A DNA stretch of 64,000 bases from NCBI GenBank assembly GCA_020025675.1, contig JAHHRS010000004.1, positions 1 to 64,000 of the forward strand, read 5' to 3'. The notes beneath the pieces were generated by a model that saw only the letters and a list, made by a program, of their open reading frames with translations, was not told the DNA's origin and made no database searches. Each line of letters starts with the position of its first letter. Within the stretch, counting starts at the first letter, position 1. The stretch comes from Oscillospiraceae bacterium (lineage in GTDB: Bacteria > Bacillota > Clostridia > Oscillospirales > Oscillospiraceae). The translations under genes were made by a program, and so were the position numbers. This document shows positions 54,208-62,151 of the stretch, in pieces.

Positions 54208-54238
54208 GTGCAGCCCTTTTATAGGGGCTGCACTTTTT
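54208..54238 (+). terminator. Terminator after rdgB
   Basis: GTGCAGCCC/GGGCTGCAC stem with a TTTTATAG loop and five T residues. It lies just inside the left repeat. Confidence 0.88.
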
Positions 54239-54576
54239 CATGCACTGGTTATACGCCTATTCTGCCGCAAAGCTTTCTGAGTATTTACTCTTTCAGAATT
54301 GTATCTCTTCTTTACGAGATAATGAAACACTGGTTCATAGCAGCGAACAAAATCTGCTAGATTTGAAACTGCCTCTGCTACCAGTTTTTCCAGTACAACG
54401 TGTCGTATAAAATGTATCTGTCATTTATTGCTTCCATTATTGTATTTTGAGCTTGAAAAGAATTCCTGACTTCTTTTCAAGCTCTTAGCTGAGCAGAAGT
54501 GCATTGGCGATTTACAATCATAACAATATACTTTGCCAGAAAATAAGCTTGTCCAATTTCTACCACCTCCGTGTCC
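54238..54576 (-). pseudogene. Relic of a large serine recombinase (zinc ribbon and DUF4368-like region)
   Basis: Read on the minus strand, the frame gives NWTSLFSGKVYCYDCKSP, then an in-frame TGA (54421-54423), then IHFIRHVVLEKLVAEAV and FVRCYEPVFHYLVKKRY. This matches the zinc beta-ribbon and the helical region after it in large serine recombinases. The nonsense codon sits where a ribbon Cys is expected before IHFIR, and another ribbon Cys is replaced by Ser. Both ends of the gene are missing. Confidence 0.65.
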
Positions 54577-54779
54577 AGTTTTAGCTTATTACTTCGAGCT
54601 TAGCATCTGAAGCTTAAAGAAAGCTGAAAATTTTTTGATTTTCGCAATGTACACAAATTGTTTAAATTTACGCCCTCTGAGGATTTCGCAGTGGGCAATT
54701 TTTTATAAAAAATCCTGTGCCAGAAGACACAGGAAATTTAATCATATTCTCATTTCGGATAGCATTTCAAAGTAGTCTA

Positions 54780-55010
54780 CTTGCCTCAAGAGAGGACTCT
54801 GCGGATTATCGTCTGTTGGCTATCACTGACTGCACAGAGCTTGAGCAGGAACATAAGAAGCTCCAGGATGAGATGAAAATGGCAGAGAGCATAACACATA
54901 ATACATTGGTAAGAATTCCTCCAACTCACACGATCAGGAGGAATTCACCGCAAAATATAACCAATTGGTTGAAAGATATGAAACAGCAAATCGTATCACA
55001 AATTAAGTCT
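54780..55010 (+). pseudogene. Relic of the C-terminal coiled-coil region of a serine recombinase
   Basis: One plus-strand frame gives ELEQEHKKLQDEMKMAES; after a frameshift another gives NSHDQEEFTAKYNQLVERYE, then TANRIT. Together they fit the end of a large serine recombinase. It is on the strand opposite to the neighbouring relic, so the two are from different copies or were separated by an inversion. No start, no full domain. Confidence 0.55.
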
Positions 55011-55056
55011 GTCAAAGAACCCCGATTTCTTTATGCGGAAATCGGGGTTCTTTGAC
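55011..55056. terminator. Strong hairpin downstream of the DMT transporter gene
   Basis: A 19-bp perfect stem, GTCAAAGAACCCCGATTTC with its complement, and an eight-base loop. No long T tail, but TTCTTT lies inside the descending arm. It probably ends the island operon. Confidence 0.65.
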
Positions 55057-55108
55057 GGGCTGTTTTATGCTCTCTAATACCGTGGACACATGGGGTTTTA
55101 CGGGAACA

Positions 55109-56032
55109 TTATGAAATATTCGGTTGCTTTGACTCTAAAAGAGTTGGGCCAAGTGATCCAAGTACAACTATGATAGCACCTAAAATCTGTACCCAAGACA
55201 TGGTTTCCTTAAAGATTAAAACGCCAACAAATGCGCCAACTACAACTTCCAACGAAGATAAAATACTACATGTTGTTGTTTCAATGTATTCCGTAGCCTT
55301 TACCATAGAAACATTAGCAACCATTGTGCACAGGAGCCCCAGACAAACTATATTCAGCAACACGTTTCCTACATCCGAAAACCGGAAGCTGCTTAAAATA
55401 CAGTTAAAGTCTGCAAAAATACTCAATCCCAATGCTGCACCTAAGAAGCCATAAACAAGCATAGTATCTCGCTTATATCTATTTTCATAATATCGTGGAA
55501 TCATTATCTGAAGAGCCACACCGAATCCATTCACAACGCCGGCAAGAATTCCCAGAAAATCTATCCTATTGTTAGAGCTACTGAAAACATCAGATACCAT
55601 TGTAGCTCCCAAAATACATAAGCCTATAATTATAATCGTTTTTACTGTAAGTTTCTCATGAAATATGAATACGCCGAGAATAGCTACCCACACCGGACTC
55701 ATAAACATTAAAACTGTCGCTACCGCAACCGGAATTCTCTGCAACGCAATACCATAGCAAACAAATCCCATTGCATAAGCCAATATTCCGTAAAGCAGAC
55801 ATATAAAAAAACCTTTTATATCGATTTTTAAGATTTCCGGATCTTTAATTGCCTTAATAGTAAAATATCCGATTCCGGCCAAAAGACATCGTAAAAAAGC
55901 TATATCATAACTGGAATACCCCGCAGTAGATAGCTCTTTTACAAAAATACCCATGATGCCCCAAAGACAGGCACCTAGCATAGCTAGCAGAATTCCGTTT
56001 CGCCTGCGCATTTTTATAGAGTTATTGATCAT
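55109..56032 (-). CDS. DMT-superfamily (EamA) transporter
   Basis: 307 residues with ten membrane helices in two EamA repeats (LGACLWGIMGIFVKELS; IVVLGSLGPTLL at the end). Family members move amino acids or other small metabolites, mostly outward. AGAGG precedes the ATG at 56032; a second ATG seven codons on is possible. It starts 12 bases after the NhaC-type gene, in one operon with the opine-dehydrogenase-like gene. Confidence 0.88.
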   Translation of the reverse strand: MINNSIKMRRRNGILLAMLGACLWGIMGIFVKELSTAGYSSYDIAFLRCLLAGIGYFTIKAIKDPEILKIDIKGFFICLLYGILAYAMGFVCYGIALQRIPVAVATVLMFMSPVWVAILGVFIFHEKLTVKTIIIIGLCILGATMVSDVFSSSNNRIDFLGILAGVVNGFGVALQIMIPRYYENRYKRDTMLVYGFLGAALGLSIFADFNCILSSFRFSDVGNVLLNIVCLGLLCTMVANVSMVKATEYIETTTCSILSSLEVVVGAFVGVLIFKETMSWVQILGAIIVVLGSLGPTLLESKQPNIS

Positions 56033-56044
56033 ATCATTTGCCTC

Positions 56045-57499
56045 TTAAGCTTCAGCACACACTTCCTCAGAAAGTTCCTCACTGTAATCCTTTTTAGGCA
56101 ATGTCAAGCCAAGTGATACAAGAATAACTTCAACTACTATCGCAAGGTAACATGGAATGCACCACATCCAATATTCACCGGGACCAACACCGAGAATCTC
56201 GATGTAAAACAGAGCTGAGGTACCCCAAGGAACGAAAGGTAAGAACATCGTACCTGCGTCTTCAAGTGTACGGGACAGATTCTTAGTATGAAGTCCCATT
56301 CTTTTGTATACATCCTTCAAAAGCAATCCTGTCATCAGGATGGAAATTGAAGCAACACCTGCAGTAAATACTAAAATGGTGCTGATAAGCATGGTGGAAA
56401 AAATCAGTTCCTTTGGGCCTTTTATTTTTTTCGTGAAAGAACTTAATATAACATCCAAACAGCCGATTAGTTCTATAATACCGGCAAAAGCATAACCACA
56501 GAAAATTGTGACAACTACATTCATCATAGATGCGATGCCACCTCTGGTTACTAATGTAGTTATTTCGGGAGCAGTGGCTGCTGCGCAGGTTGGATTAGCA
56601 AACATAGTAGGATTAAATCCGGAAATCATAGCGTTGAAGCCATCGGAAAAACGCAGATTATTTGTAGTAACACCCACAATAACAGCTACCAGAGATGAAA
56701 TAAGCATCAAGGGAACTGTGGGCTTTTTCATTACAGAACCTACTAAAATGATTATTGCAGGCAAAAGCATAAAGAAATTGAAATTATAGAGCTCCTCAAG
56801 ATACCCTAACAAGGTAGTAACGCCATTGCTGACTTGCGCAGAATCTGCGCCGAATCCGCGTCCCACAATAAAATATACAATCAATGCGACAAAAGTAGCT
56901 GGCATAACGCTGGTTGCTGTGTGTCCAATGTGCTGAAATACAGTTATTTCGCAAACCAGCGGGCACAGATTAGTTGTATCAGATAAGGGGGAAAGTTTAT
57001 CACCTACAACCGCTCCGGAAATAATAGCGCCAGCGGCAATGCCAACCGGTATCTGCATACTGATTGCCACACCCATTAATGCAACACCTGCTGTGGCTGC
57101 AGCGCCCCAGGTTGTGCCAGTTGCTATTGCAATGGCACAGGTAACAAGGAAAGCAGTAATCAAGAACATATTGGGGCTAATCAGCTTCAGACCGTAGTAA
57201 AGAATTATAGGAACGGTACCTGAGAAAATCCAGGTACCAACAACTACGCCCACGGTCATAATGATAAACATGGTTGACATGCTGAGCCCTAGCTTATGGA
57301 TAATTCCACCTTCAATATCCCTCCAACTATATCCTAAGTACAATCCCATCAGTGCAGCATACACTGCACTTAACAGCAGCAACGGTTGGATTTTAATTCC
57401 TAATGATGTTCCAATTAAAATTGATCCGAAAAGAAATATAAGGCAAGATAATGCCTGCCACAAGCTGGGCTTTCTTTTTTTAGGGGTACACTCTTCCAT
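56045..57499 (-). CDS. NhaC-family Na+/H+ antiporter-like transporter
   Basis: 484 residues from the ATG at 57499, chosen for the GGAGGA site; an upstream ATG at 57520 lies inside a hairpin. About 12 helices. NhaC-type landmarks: IATGTTWGAAATAGVALMG, GAVVGDKLSPLSDTTNLCP, and ACAG-like FVPWGTSALF near the end. Known members exchange Na+ and H+, and some clostridial members exchange malate or amino acids. Its place after a dehydrogenase gene suggests uptake or export of that enzyme's substrate or product. Confidence 0.9.
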   Translation of the reverse strand: MEECTPKKRKPSLWQALSCLIFLFGSILIGTSLGIKIQPLLLLSAVYAALMGLYLGYSWRDIEGGIIHKLGLSMSTMFIIMTVGVVVGTWIFSGTVPIILYYGLKLISPNMFLITAFLVTCAIAIATGTTWGAAATAGVALMGVAISMQIPVGIAAGAIISGAVVGDKLSPLSDTTNLCPLVCEITVFQHIGHTATSVMPATFVALIVYFIVGRGFGADSAQVSNGVTTLLGYLEELYNFNFFMLLPAIIILVGSVMKKPTVPLMLISSLVAVIVGVTTNNLRFSDGFNAMISGFNPTMFANPTCAAATAPEITTLVTRGGIASMMNVVVTIFCGYAFAGIIELIGCLDVILSSFTKKIKGPKELIFSTMLISTILVFTAGVASISILMTGLLLKDVYKRMGLHTKNLSRTLEDAGTMFLPFVPWGTSALFYIEILGVGPGEYWMWCIPCYLAIVVEVILVSLGLTLPKKDYSEELSEEVCAEA

Positions 57500-57521
57500 A
57501 GTAATCCTCCAATAATACACA

Positions 57522-57563
57522 TGGCAGGTACATCATGCTCGTAAGTGCAGACCGTACCTGCCA
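57522..57563 (-). other. Long-loop hairpin between opine-dehydrogenase-like and NhaC genes
   Basis: TGGCAGGTAC pairs exactly with GTACCTGCCA across a 22-base loop, just before the NhaC ribosome site. There is no T run, so an mRNA processing or stability element is more likely than a terminator. Confidence 0.55.
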
Positions 57564-57585
57564 CAAAATAGAAACCCGTTGTTAA

Positions 57586-58680
57586 TTATACAGCATCAAT
57601 CAGACCCTGCAGATCAAGGCCTGCCATACCCAGCATTTCGAGAGTCAGTCCTTCCGCACGGAAATCTCTTTGCAGCAGAGAACTACCAAGAACAATAACA
57701 GCATCGATATTGGGAGTAGGAACACCTGCGACTTTGCCCAAATCAGACCACAAAACCAAACCATTGGAAATGTCTTCGGTGAAATATCTGCCGGTACAGC
57801 TGGTAGGTCCTTTAATCTGAGTAAATACTTCGCTATTATTAATCTGATATTGCAACTCGTCAACCTCGTTTGCAATATATCCTCTTCTTGCACGACACTG
57901 GACAGCGTCTTCAATTTCAAAACCGAAAGCCGCACCTATAGCCATCTGTTCATGTTCAATTGCGTGAAGGATGTTAATTGTGTGTTCTGTGATACCTTCT
58001 CTGTACAGCCAAAACTCGCCCTTAGAATGATCGATTCGACCAGCGTTCAGCAGGCAAGGACCAGGGTGTATCACGGGGTTGCCGTTTTCAAGCTCTGTAT
58101 GCCAAACGCTTTTTGCAGGAACCATAATATCGTAAATCTGGGAAACAGCTTCCATAGTTTCCTGTGTTATCTCCTTGGGATAACCCGCCAGGAAAAGTTT
58201 CTTTACACGCAGAGACATTTCTACTCTGGCCTCTTCAGGAAAGGCTCTTGCACCGTAAGTAAGGGAGTTGACCTCACAGAGTTTGAAATTCTTGTGAATA
58301 CCCATAGCATTTGCTTTGTTCTTAAAACGAACACAAGCCATACATGCAGAATTGTTAATGAAGATAATCTGCTCTTCGCTTACAACAGGTGCAAGTACCT
58401 CTGCAAATGCTTCAATAGCGAAACCGGGAACCGTAATCATGACAATTTCGGCATCTTTAATGGCTTCCTCGATGTTGTCGGTAATCAAATCAATTTCAAC
58501 AAATCGATCCCCGTCACTGTCCTGGATTGTTGCACCACCCTTTGCTTTAATTGTGGACAGATGGCCAAAGAATTCAGGTAATTCATAAAGTGTTGTAGAA
58601 AAACCCTTTTCTTTCAAATCAACTGCTGCTGCAATTCCTCCGTTACCAGCACCAAGAACGGCAACTTTCTGTACTTTCAT
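57586..58680 (-). CDS. NAD(P)-dependent octopine/nopaline-dehydrogenase-family oxidoreductase
   Basis: 364 residues from the ATG at 58680, with GGAGG upstream. N-terminal Rossmann fold (VAVLGAGNGGIAAAVDL), IVMITVPGFA, then the helical octopine-dehydrogenase domain with the His in ENGNPVIHPGPCLLNAGRID. The family joins or splits opines, that is N-(carboxyalkyl)-amino acids, using NAD(P)H. Substrate not determinable. First gene of a three-gene operon with NhaC and DMT transporters, beside a PucR regulator. Confidence 0.88.
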   Translation of the reverse strand: MKVQKVAVLGAGNGGIAAAVDLKEKGFSTTLYELPEFFGHLSTIKAKGGATIQDSDGDRFVEIDLITDNIEEAIKDAEIVMITVPGFAIEAFAEVLAPVVSEEQIIFINNSACMACVRFKNKANAMGIHKNFKLCEVNSLTYGARAFPEEARVEMSLRVKKLFLAGYPKEITQETMEAVSQIYDIMVPAKSVWHTELENGNPVIHPGPCLLNAGRIDHSKGEFWLYREGITEHTINILHAIEHEQMAIGAAFGFEIEDAVQCRARRGYIANEVDELQYQINNSEVFTQIKGPTSCTGRYFTEDISNGLVLWSDLGKVAGVPTPNIDAVIVLGSSLLQRDFRAEGLTLEMLGMAGLDLQGLIDAV

Positions 58681-58712
58681 AACCAATAACCTCCGTGATT
58701 TATAATTTTATG

Positions 58713-58724
58713 AGCGCTTTCGCT
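58713..58724. promoter_or_regulatory. Possible operator at the opine-operon start (cre-like)
   Basis: AGCG-AAAG-CGCT on the minus strand sits at the predicted transcription start. It contains GAAAGCGCT and differs from the CcpA cre consensus at two positions, so carbon-catabolite repression is possible. Confidence 0.35.
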
Positions 58725-58730
58725 AAATTC

Positions 58731-58759
58731 ATACTATCAACAGTAAATATTTTGTTCAA
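58731..58759 (-). promoter_or_regulatory. Promoter of the opine-dehydrogenase operon
   Basis: TTGAAC and TAGTAT with exactly 17 bases between, about 50 bases before the ATG. Confidence 0.55.
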
Positions 58760-58781
58760 GCTGATGTAGCCCAATAATTAT

Positions 58782-58795
58782 TGTGCTTTAGCACA
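58782..58795. promoter_or_regulatory. Palindrome upstream of the opine-operon promoter
   Basis: TGTGCT-TT-AGCACA, centred about 30 bases upstream of the -35 box, is well placed for an activator. AGCACA also ends each of the direct repeats upstream of pucR. The rest of the 58687-59084 gap is AT-rich, apart from the pucR terminator. Confidence 0.45.
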
Positions 58796-58980
58796 GAGTG
58801 ATTGGTATATATTTAACATTATTTGTACTTTTTTGTGTTTAATATTTATCAAAGCTGCACAAAATATAGCTCGCTTATTGGCGTATTGTTTCAAGAAAAT
58901 TGACAGGGATTATTTTTGTAGCACGACAGTTTAGAGTCCATTTTCACCATTAATGGAGTAATAAAAAGATTTGTAATAAG

Positions 58981-59013
58981 AAAAGGACAGCATCATTTGC
59001 TGCTGTCCTTTTT
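58981..59013 (-). terminator. Terminator after pucR-type gene
   Basis: AAAAGGACAGCA and TGCTGTCCTTTT arms with a T run on the minus strand. Confidence 0.88.
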
Positions 59014-59084
59014 CCACTATATTATTGTATTGTAATAACCCGTGAAGACATAAATGGAACTCTGCTGGGATTTATCAATTTAGA

Positions 59085-60245
59085 TCATAGAACTTCTTCA
59101 ATCCGATATGCCAGGTATAATTCCGCACGTACACTTAATGAAGATATATCAACTTTCAAAATTTCTTCAATTTTACTCATCTTATAGTTAATGCTGTTGC
59201 GGTGCTGGAACAATATATTTGCAACTGCTTTTATACTACCATCATTTTCCAGATATATTTTTAGGATTTCGTATAAATTTGTATTATTTTCACTATCATA
59301 TTTTTGAAGCTTCCCTAGAGAGTTGCTGACTGTATTTTTCAGTAATTCACGATCGTTAATTGAAAGAATTACTTTATAGATTCCTAATTGGTCAAATTCA
59401 TACACCGTATTTCTCTCGTCCCTTTTTTTGATCATATGCTGTACGCGATAGGCATATTGGTAACTTAGAGAGATCTGGTGTATCCCCGGAAGATTAGCCC
59501 CAATAGAAACATAAAAGCCGGCTTGATGTATCTTTTTAAGTGCAGAAAGTATTTTGGATACAATTAAATGTATTTTCTCTTCTGAATAATCGGAAAATAA
59601 AATCTGAAATGTATTATCGCAATTAATTATGAATGACTTTGTCCCATATGACATAAGGATTTTCTCTGTCAATTTAACCATCTTTACAATTTTTCCGGCC
59701 TCTATTGTTTCGCCTTTGCTATATGGTTCAACAATTGCCATACAATACTTCCCCTCAACAGAGAATCCATAATTCATAAACACAGGAATATATAAGTCTT
59801 GCTTGTGCGGAAAAGAAATCGCATCCTTCAACGCAGCAGATAACTCAATACTAGCCTTTTCCGATCTTAGAATTTCATAACTCATAACACGCATAACCTT
59901 GGAAAGGTCGCGCTCATTATTTATAACGAACAAAGGATAGGATGTGCGGTTACAGTAATTAATTAAAGTTTTTGGTACGCTCTTAATTCGCTCTCCCAGT
60001 ATTAAAATTGTGCCTGCTGCTCCACTCTGAGACTGAAGAACCACTAACTCTTCTAAATCCTCGTCACAGTTAACGCTCTGCCCTGTTGTAAAAATAATAG
60101 AATGTTCTTCAATAAAATCTATGCTTTGAATAGTTTCTAAAAGCTGGAACCAGTTTACTTGATTCTTCATGCCACTTCTGCCTGCTACAATGTTAAAATC
60201 ATAGTCAGTCACTTTCTGGTATAGTGTATTCAGTTCAACAGACAT
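59085..60245 (-). CDS. PucR-family transcriptional regulator
   Basis: 386 residues. N-terminal PucR sensing domain (DYDFNIVAGRSGMKNQVNWF, ILGERIKSVPKTLINYC), a GGDEF-like middle part (FQILFSDYSEEKIHLIVSKILSAL), and the C-terminal helix-turn-helix (YLENDGSIKAVANILFQHRNSINYKMSKIEE). PucR proteins activate purine, amino-acid or sugar-acid catabolism in response to a pathway metabolite. It lies directly upstream of the opine-type operon in the same direction and probably activates it. AT-rich codon use differs from the flanking housekeeping genes. Confidence 0.92.
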   Translation of the reverse strand: MSVELNTLYQKVTDYDFNIVAGRSGMKNQVNWFQLLETIQSIDFIEEHSIIFTTGQSVNCDEDLEELVVLQSQSGAAGTILILGERIKSVPKTLINYCNRTSYPLFVINNERDLSKVMRVMSYEILRSEKASIELSAALKDAISFPHKQDLYIPVFMNYGFSVEGKYCMAIVEPYSKGETIEAGKIVKMVKLTEKILMSYGTKSFIINCDNTFQILFSDYSEEKIHLIVSKILSALKKIHQAGFYVSIGANLPGIHQISLSYQYAYRVQHMIKKRDERNTVYEFDQLGIYKVILSINDRELLKNTVSNSLGKLQKYDSENNTNLYEILKIYLENDGSIKAVANILFQHRNSINYKMSKIEEILKVDISSLSVRAELYLAYRIEEVL

Positions 60246-60300
60246 CGCACTGTCCCTCTTTCTTCATATAATTAAATCACCATAATCGGCAACCATTCAA

Positions 60301-60332
60301 CTGCAGCACACATTATGAAAAGCTGCAGCACA
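60301..60332. promoter_or_regulatory. Two direct repeats upstream of pucR-type gene
   Basis: CTGCAGCACA occurs at 60301-60310 and 60323-60332, spaced by 22 bp (two helical turns). Candidate binding sites for the adjacent regulator. Confidence 0.5.
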
Positions 60333-61225
60333 AAAGGCTATTGACATAATATAAAAAAACATAATGTTCTAATTTAGTAATAATGCAGTCAATACAGAGC
60401 AAAAAAATATTTCTGCATAATAGTTTTTGGTAATACAATTATAAATCAGCAAGTGATTTCTATGTCTTCCTTCACTAATATCCAAAGCTATCCTATTCTA
60501 CATGTATAATCGTCTGAATGAGTAGCTTACTTGGACTGAAACAACTAGAGTTATTCTTAAATAGAATAATCATAAATGAACCTATTTTCATTTACTGTTT
60601 AATTGTAGACAGATAAAAGGAGTCGAGCGATTTTGGCAGTTTATGCCATCTTAAATTCGTAATCATTATATCAGTTTTGGTTTCATAATGACATACCCAA
60701 TTTTGAACGGATCCCATTTTTTTGAACTTTATTTTGAAAAAGGAGACCAGTTTTCCGTTAAAGCCATTGAATACCAAAGATTTTGACGATTTCTCTGTTT
60801 AGTTGCTATCAAAAAATGCTCTGCTCCAATATGTAGCTTGTTACAGAAAAGCCCTGTTTTGAACACGGCTTTCTTAATTTTTATCAACATATGCCGCCTC
60901 AAACATTGCCAGAGTTTTATATACTCATTCATTATGGGGCGTATACAATTCTGATCAAAAGGGCTATTTGTGCTGCTTGCTAAAATTATTGAACCCTATT
61001 GCAAATTTTTTCAGCCGGGTAAACTGATATATGACATGACCGGTGATTCCTGTTCGTAATCCAATTTTCGTTAAATCATTGGTTTTTATAAGAAATCTGC
61101 CGGTAATAGATGTTGCTATTTCAGGGGCAGTGCGGTTAATTGCATGATTTTTCCATTATAGCGCAGTTTAACGGAACTTGCAATTTTATTAAAATTTTAA
61201 TTAAACAGTTGAGGTGTTACCAAGT
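60333..61225. other. AT-rich stretch without an intact gene
   Basis: No frame over about 65 codons has a ribosome site or a coherent protein. Short readable pieces such as YPILNGSHFFELYFEKGDQF (plus strand, ~60703) suggest decayed coding DNA, but the source genes were not recognised. Confidence 0.5.
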
Positions 61226-61327
61226 ATAGAAATCATCCAGATTTCTGATTTTCATTTGCGAGGCGATGGGAAGTTATCCTTCCAAAAGGCGGACACTATG
61301 GTGGCCATGCAGCAGACTTGGCTATGA
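61226..61327 (+). pseudogene. Start of a metallophosphoesterase (cAMP phosphodiesterase CpdA-like), decayed
   Basis: After GAGGTG the frame reads IEIIQISDFHLRGDGK, then LSFQKADTMVAMQQT, then a stop. DFHLRGDGKLSF is the metal-binding N-terminus (DxH) of Icc/CpdA-like phosphodiesterases. The start codon is ATA where ATG is expected, and everything after residue ~33 is lost. Confidence 0.55.
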
Positions 61328-61611
61328 GAAGGTAAAGGAGTCCCTGAACCCTCTCCAAAGGATTGTCGCCATTTTAGTTTTGGCACTGGCGTCAAGTAAC
61401 GAATAAAACAAATTATAGAATGATTACCAAAATTTAATTAAAGAGCACGACGGCAAGCTGTCGGATATTCTTAATATCATTATGCATTCGTAACTTACTT
61501 TCCCCGAAGTTAAATTTTTTATGTTCCTCTATTGACTCTCACATAGTGTCATACTTTATACTCTCTATTATAAACTTTTCATATCCATTTCAAGGACTTT
61601 TAGGAGGATAA

Positions 61612-61887
61612 ATGTAAAACAAAAAGCAATTCTATAATATGGTGATTCCGTCTGTGGGTGCAATGCTGGTATCTGGGTTTTATGTGGTGGTGGATGGCAT
61701 CTTTCTGGGGCAAGGAGTAGGCGTAAACGGGTTGGCAGCAGTCAATATTACTGTCCCATTTCTGACAATTATGACCGTCATCACCATGATGATTACAATG
61801 GGTTGTGCCACCATTACTGCAATCCGTTTCGGGCAAGGAAATATCCGGGGAGTCAATCAATCATTTGTACGCAGTTTTCTTTTGTAG
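61612..61887 (+). pseudogene. MATE-family efflux transporter, truncated and with a stop at codon 2
   Basis: AGGAGG precedes ATG TAA; beyond the stop the same frame continues NKKQFYNMVIPSVGAMLV, then FYVVVDGIFLGQGVGVNGLA. This is helix 1-2 of MATE multidrug/Na+ antiporters, which are ~450 residues long. After ~90 codons the frame ends and no further helices follow, so about 80% of the gene is gone. An internal ATG at 61639 could still make a short peptide. Confidence 0.8.
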
Positions 61888-61992
61888 AAAACCACCTGAT
61901 TGCTCTGGCAGCAGAGAACTCCTGCATCATTGGAAAGGCTGTTTAGGTATTACGGATAACTACTGTTATGAGTTTCTGAATGCATCGGAGTG

Positions 61993-62015
61993 AATCGTTT
62001 GAGGACGATTTTTTT
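61993..62015 (+). terminator. Small terminator after the MATE relic
   Basis: AATCGT/ACGATT with a six-base loop and a T run, probably left over from the lost transporter gene. Confidence 0.55.
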
Positions 62016-62021
62016 ATACCT

Positions 62022-62067
62022 TAATATATAAAAATCCCGGATACGCTTTTAAAGCGTATCCGGGATT
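62022..62067 (-). terminator. Terminator of nadE
   Basis: AATCCCGGATACGCTT with its exact complement and a short loop; five T residues follow on the minus strand. Confidence 0.88.
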
Positions 62068-62098
62068 GTCATTCAATACCTGAAATTTAAAATTACTG

Positions 62099-62136
62099 CC
62101 TTTAGAACACTCTACTAACGTCGGGACAGATTTTTT
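62099..62136 (-). repeat. Right inverted repeat of the 8-kb island
   Basis: On the minus strand: AAAAAATCTGTCCCGA, nine variable bases, AGTGTTCTAAAGG. Twenty-eight of 29 conserved positions match the left copy at 54149-54185. It lies 15 bases after the nadE stop. Confidence 0.7.
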
Positions 62137-62151
62137 TACCTTTTTTAAATT

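Noticed and set aside
57670..58581. A 303-codon plus-strand frame over the opine-dehydrogenase-like gene
   Set aside because: Antisense shadow; the minus-strand product has a full Rossmann motif and a ribosome site.
60592..60932. Two overlapping small minus-strand open frames (61 and 67 codons)
   Set aside because: No ribosome site, no recognised domain, AT-rich DNA inside a decayed region; at best fragments of an older gene.
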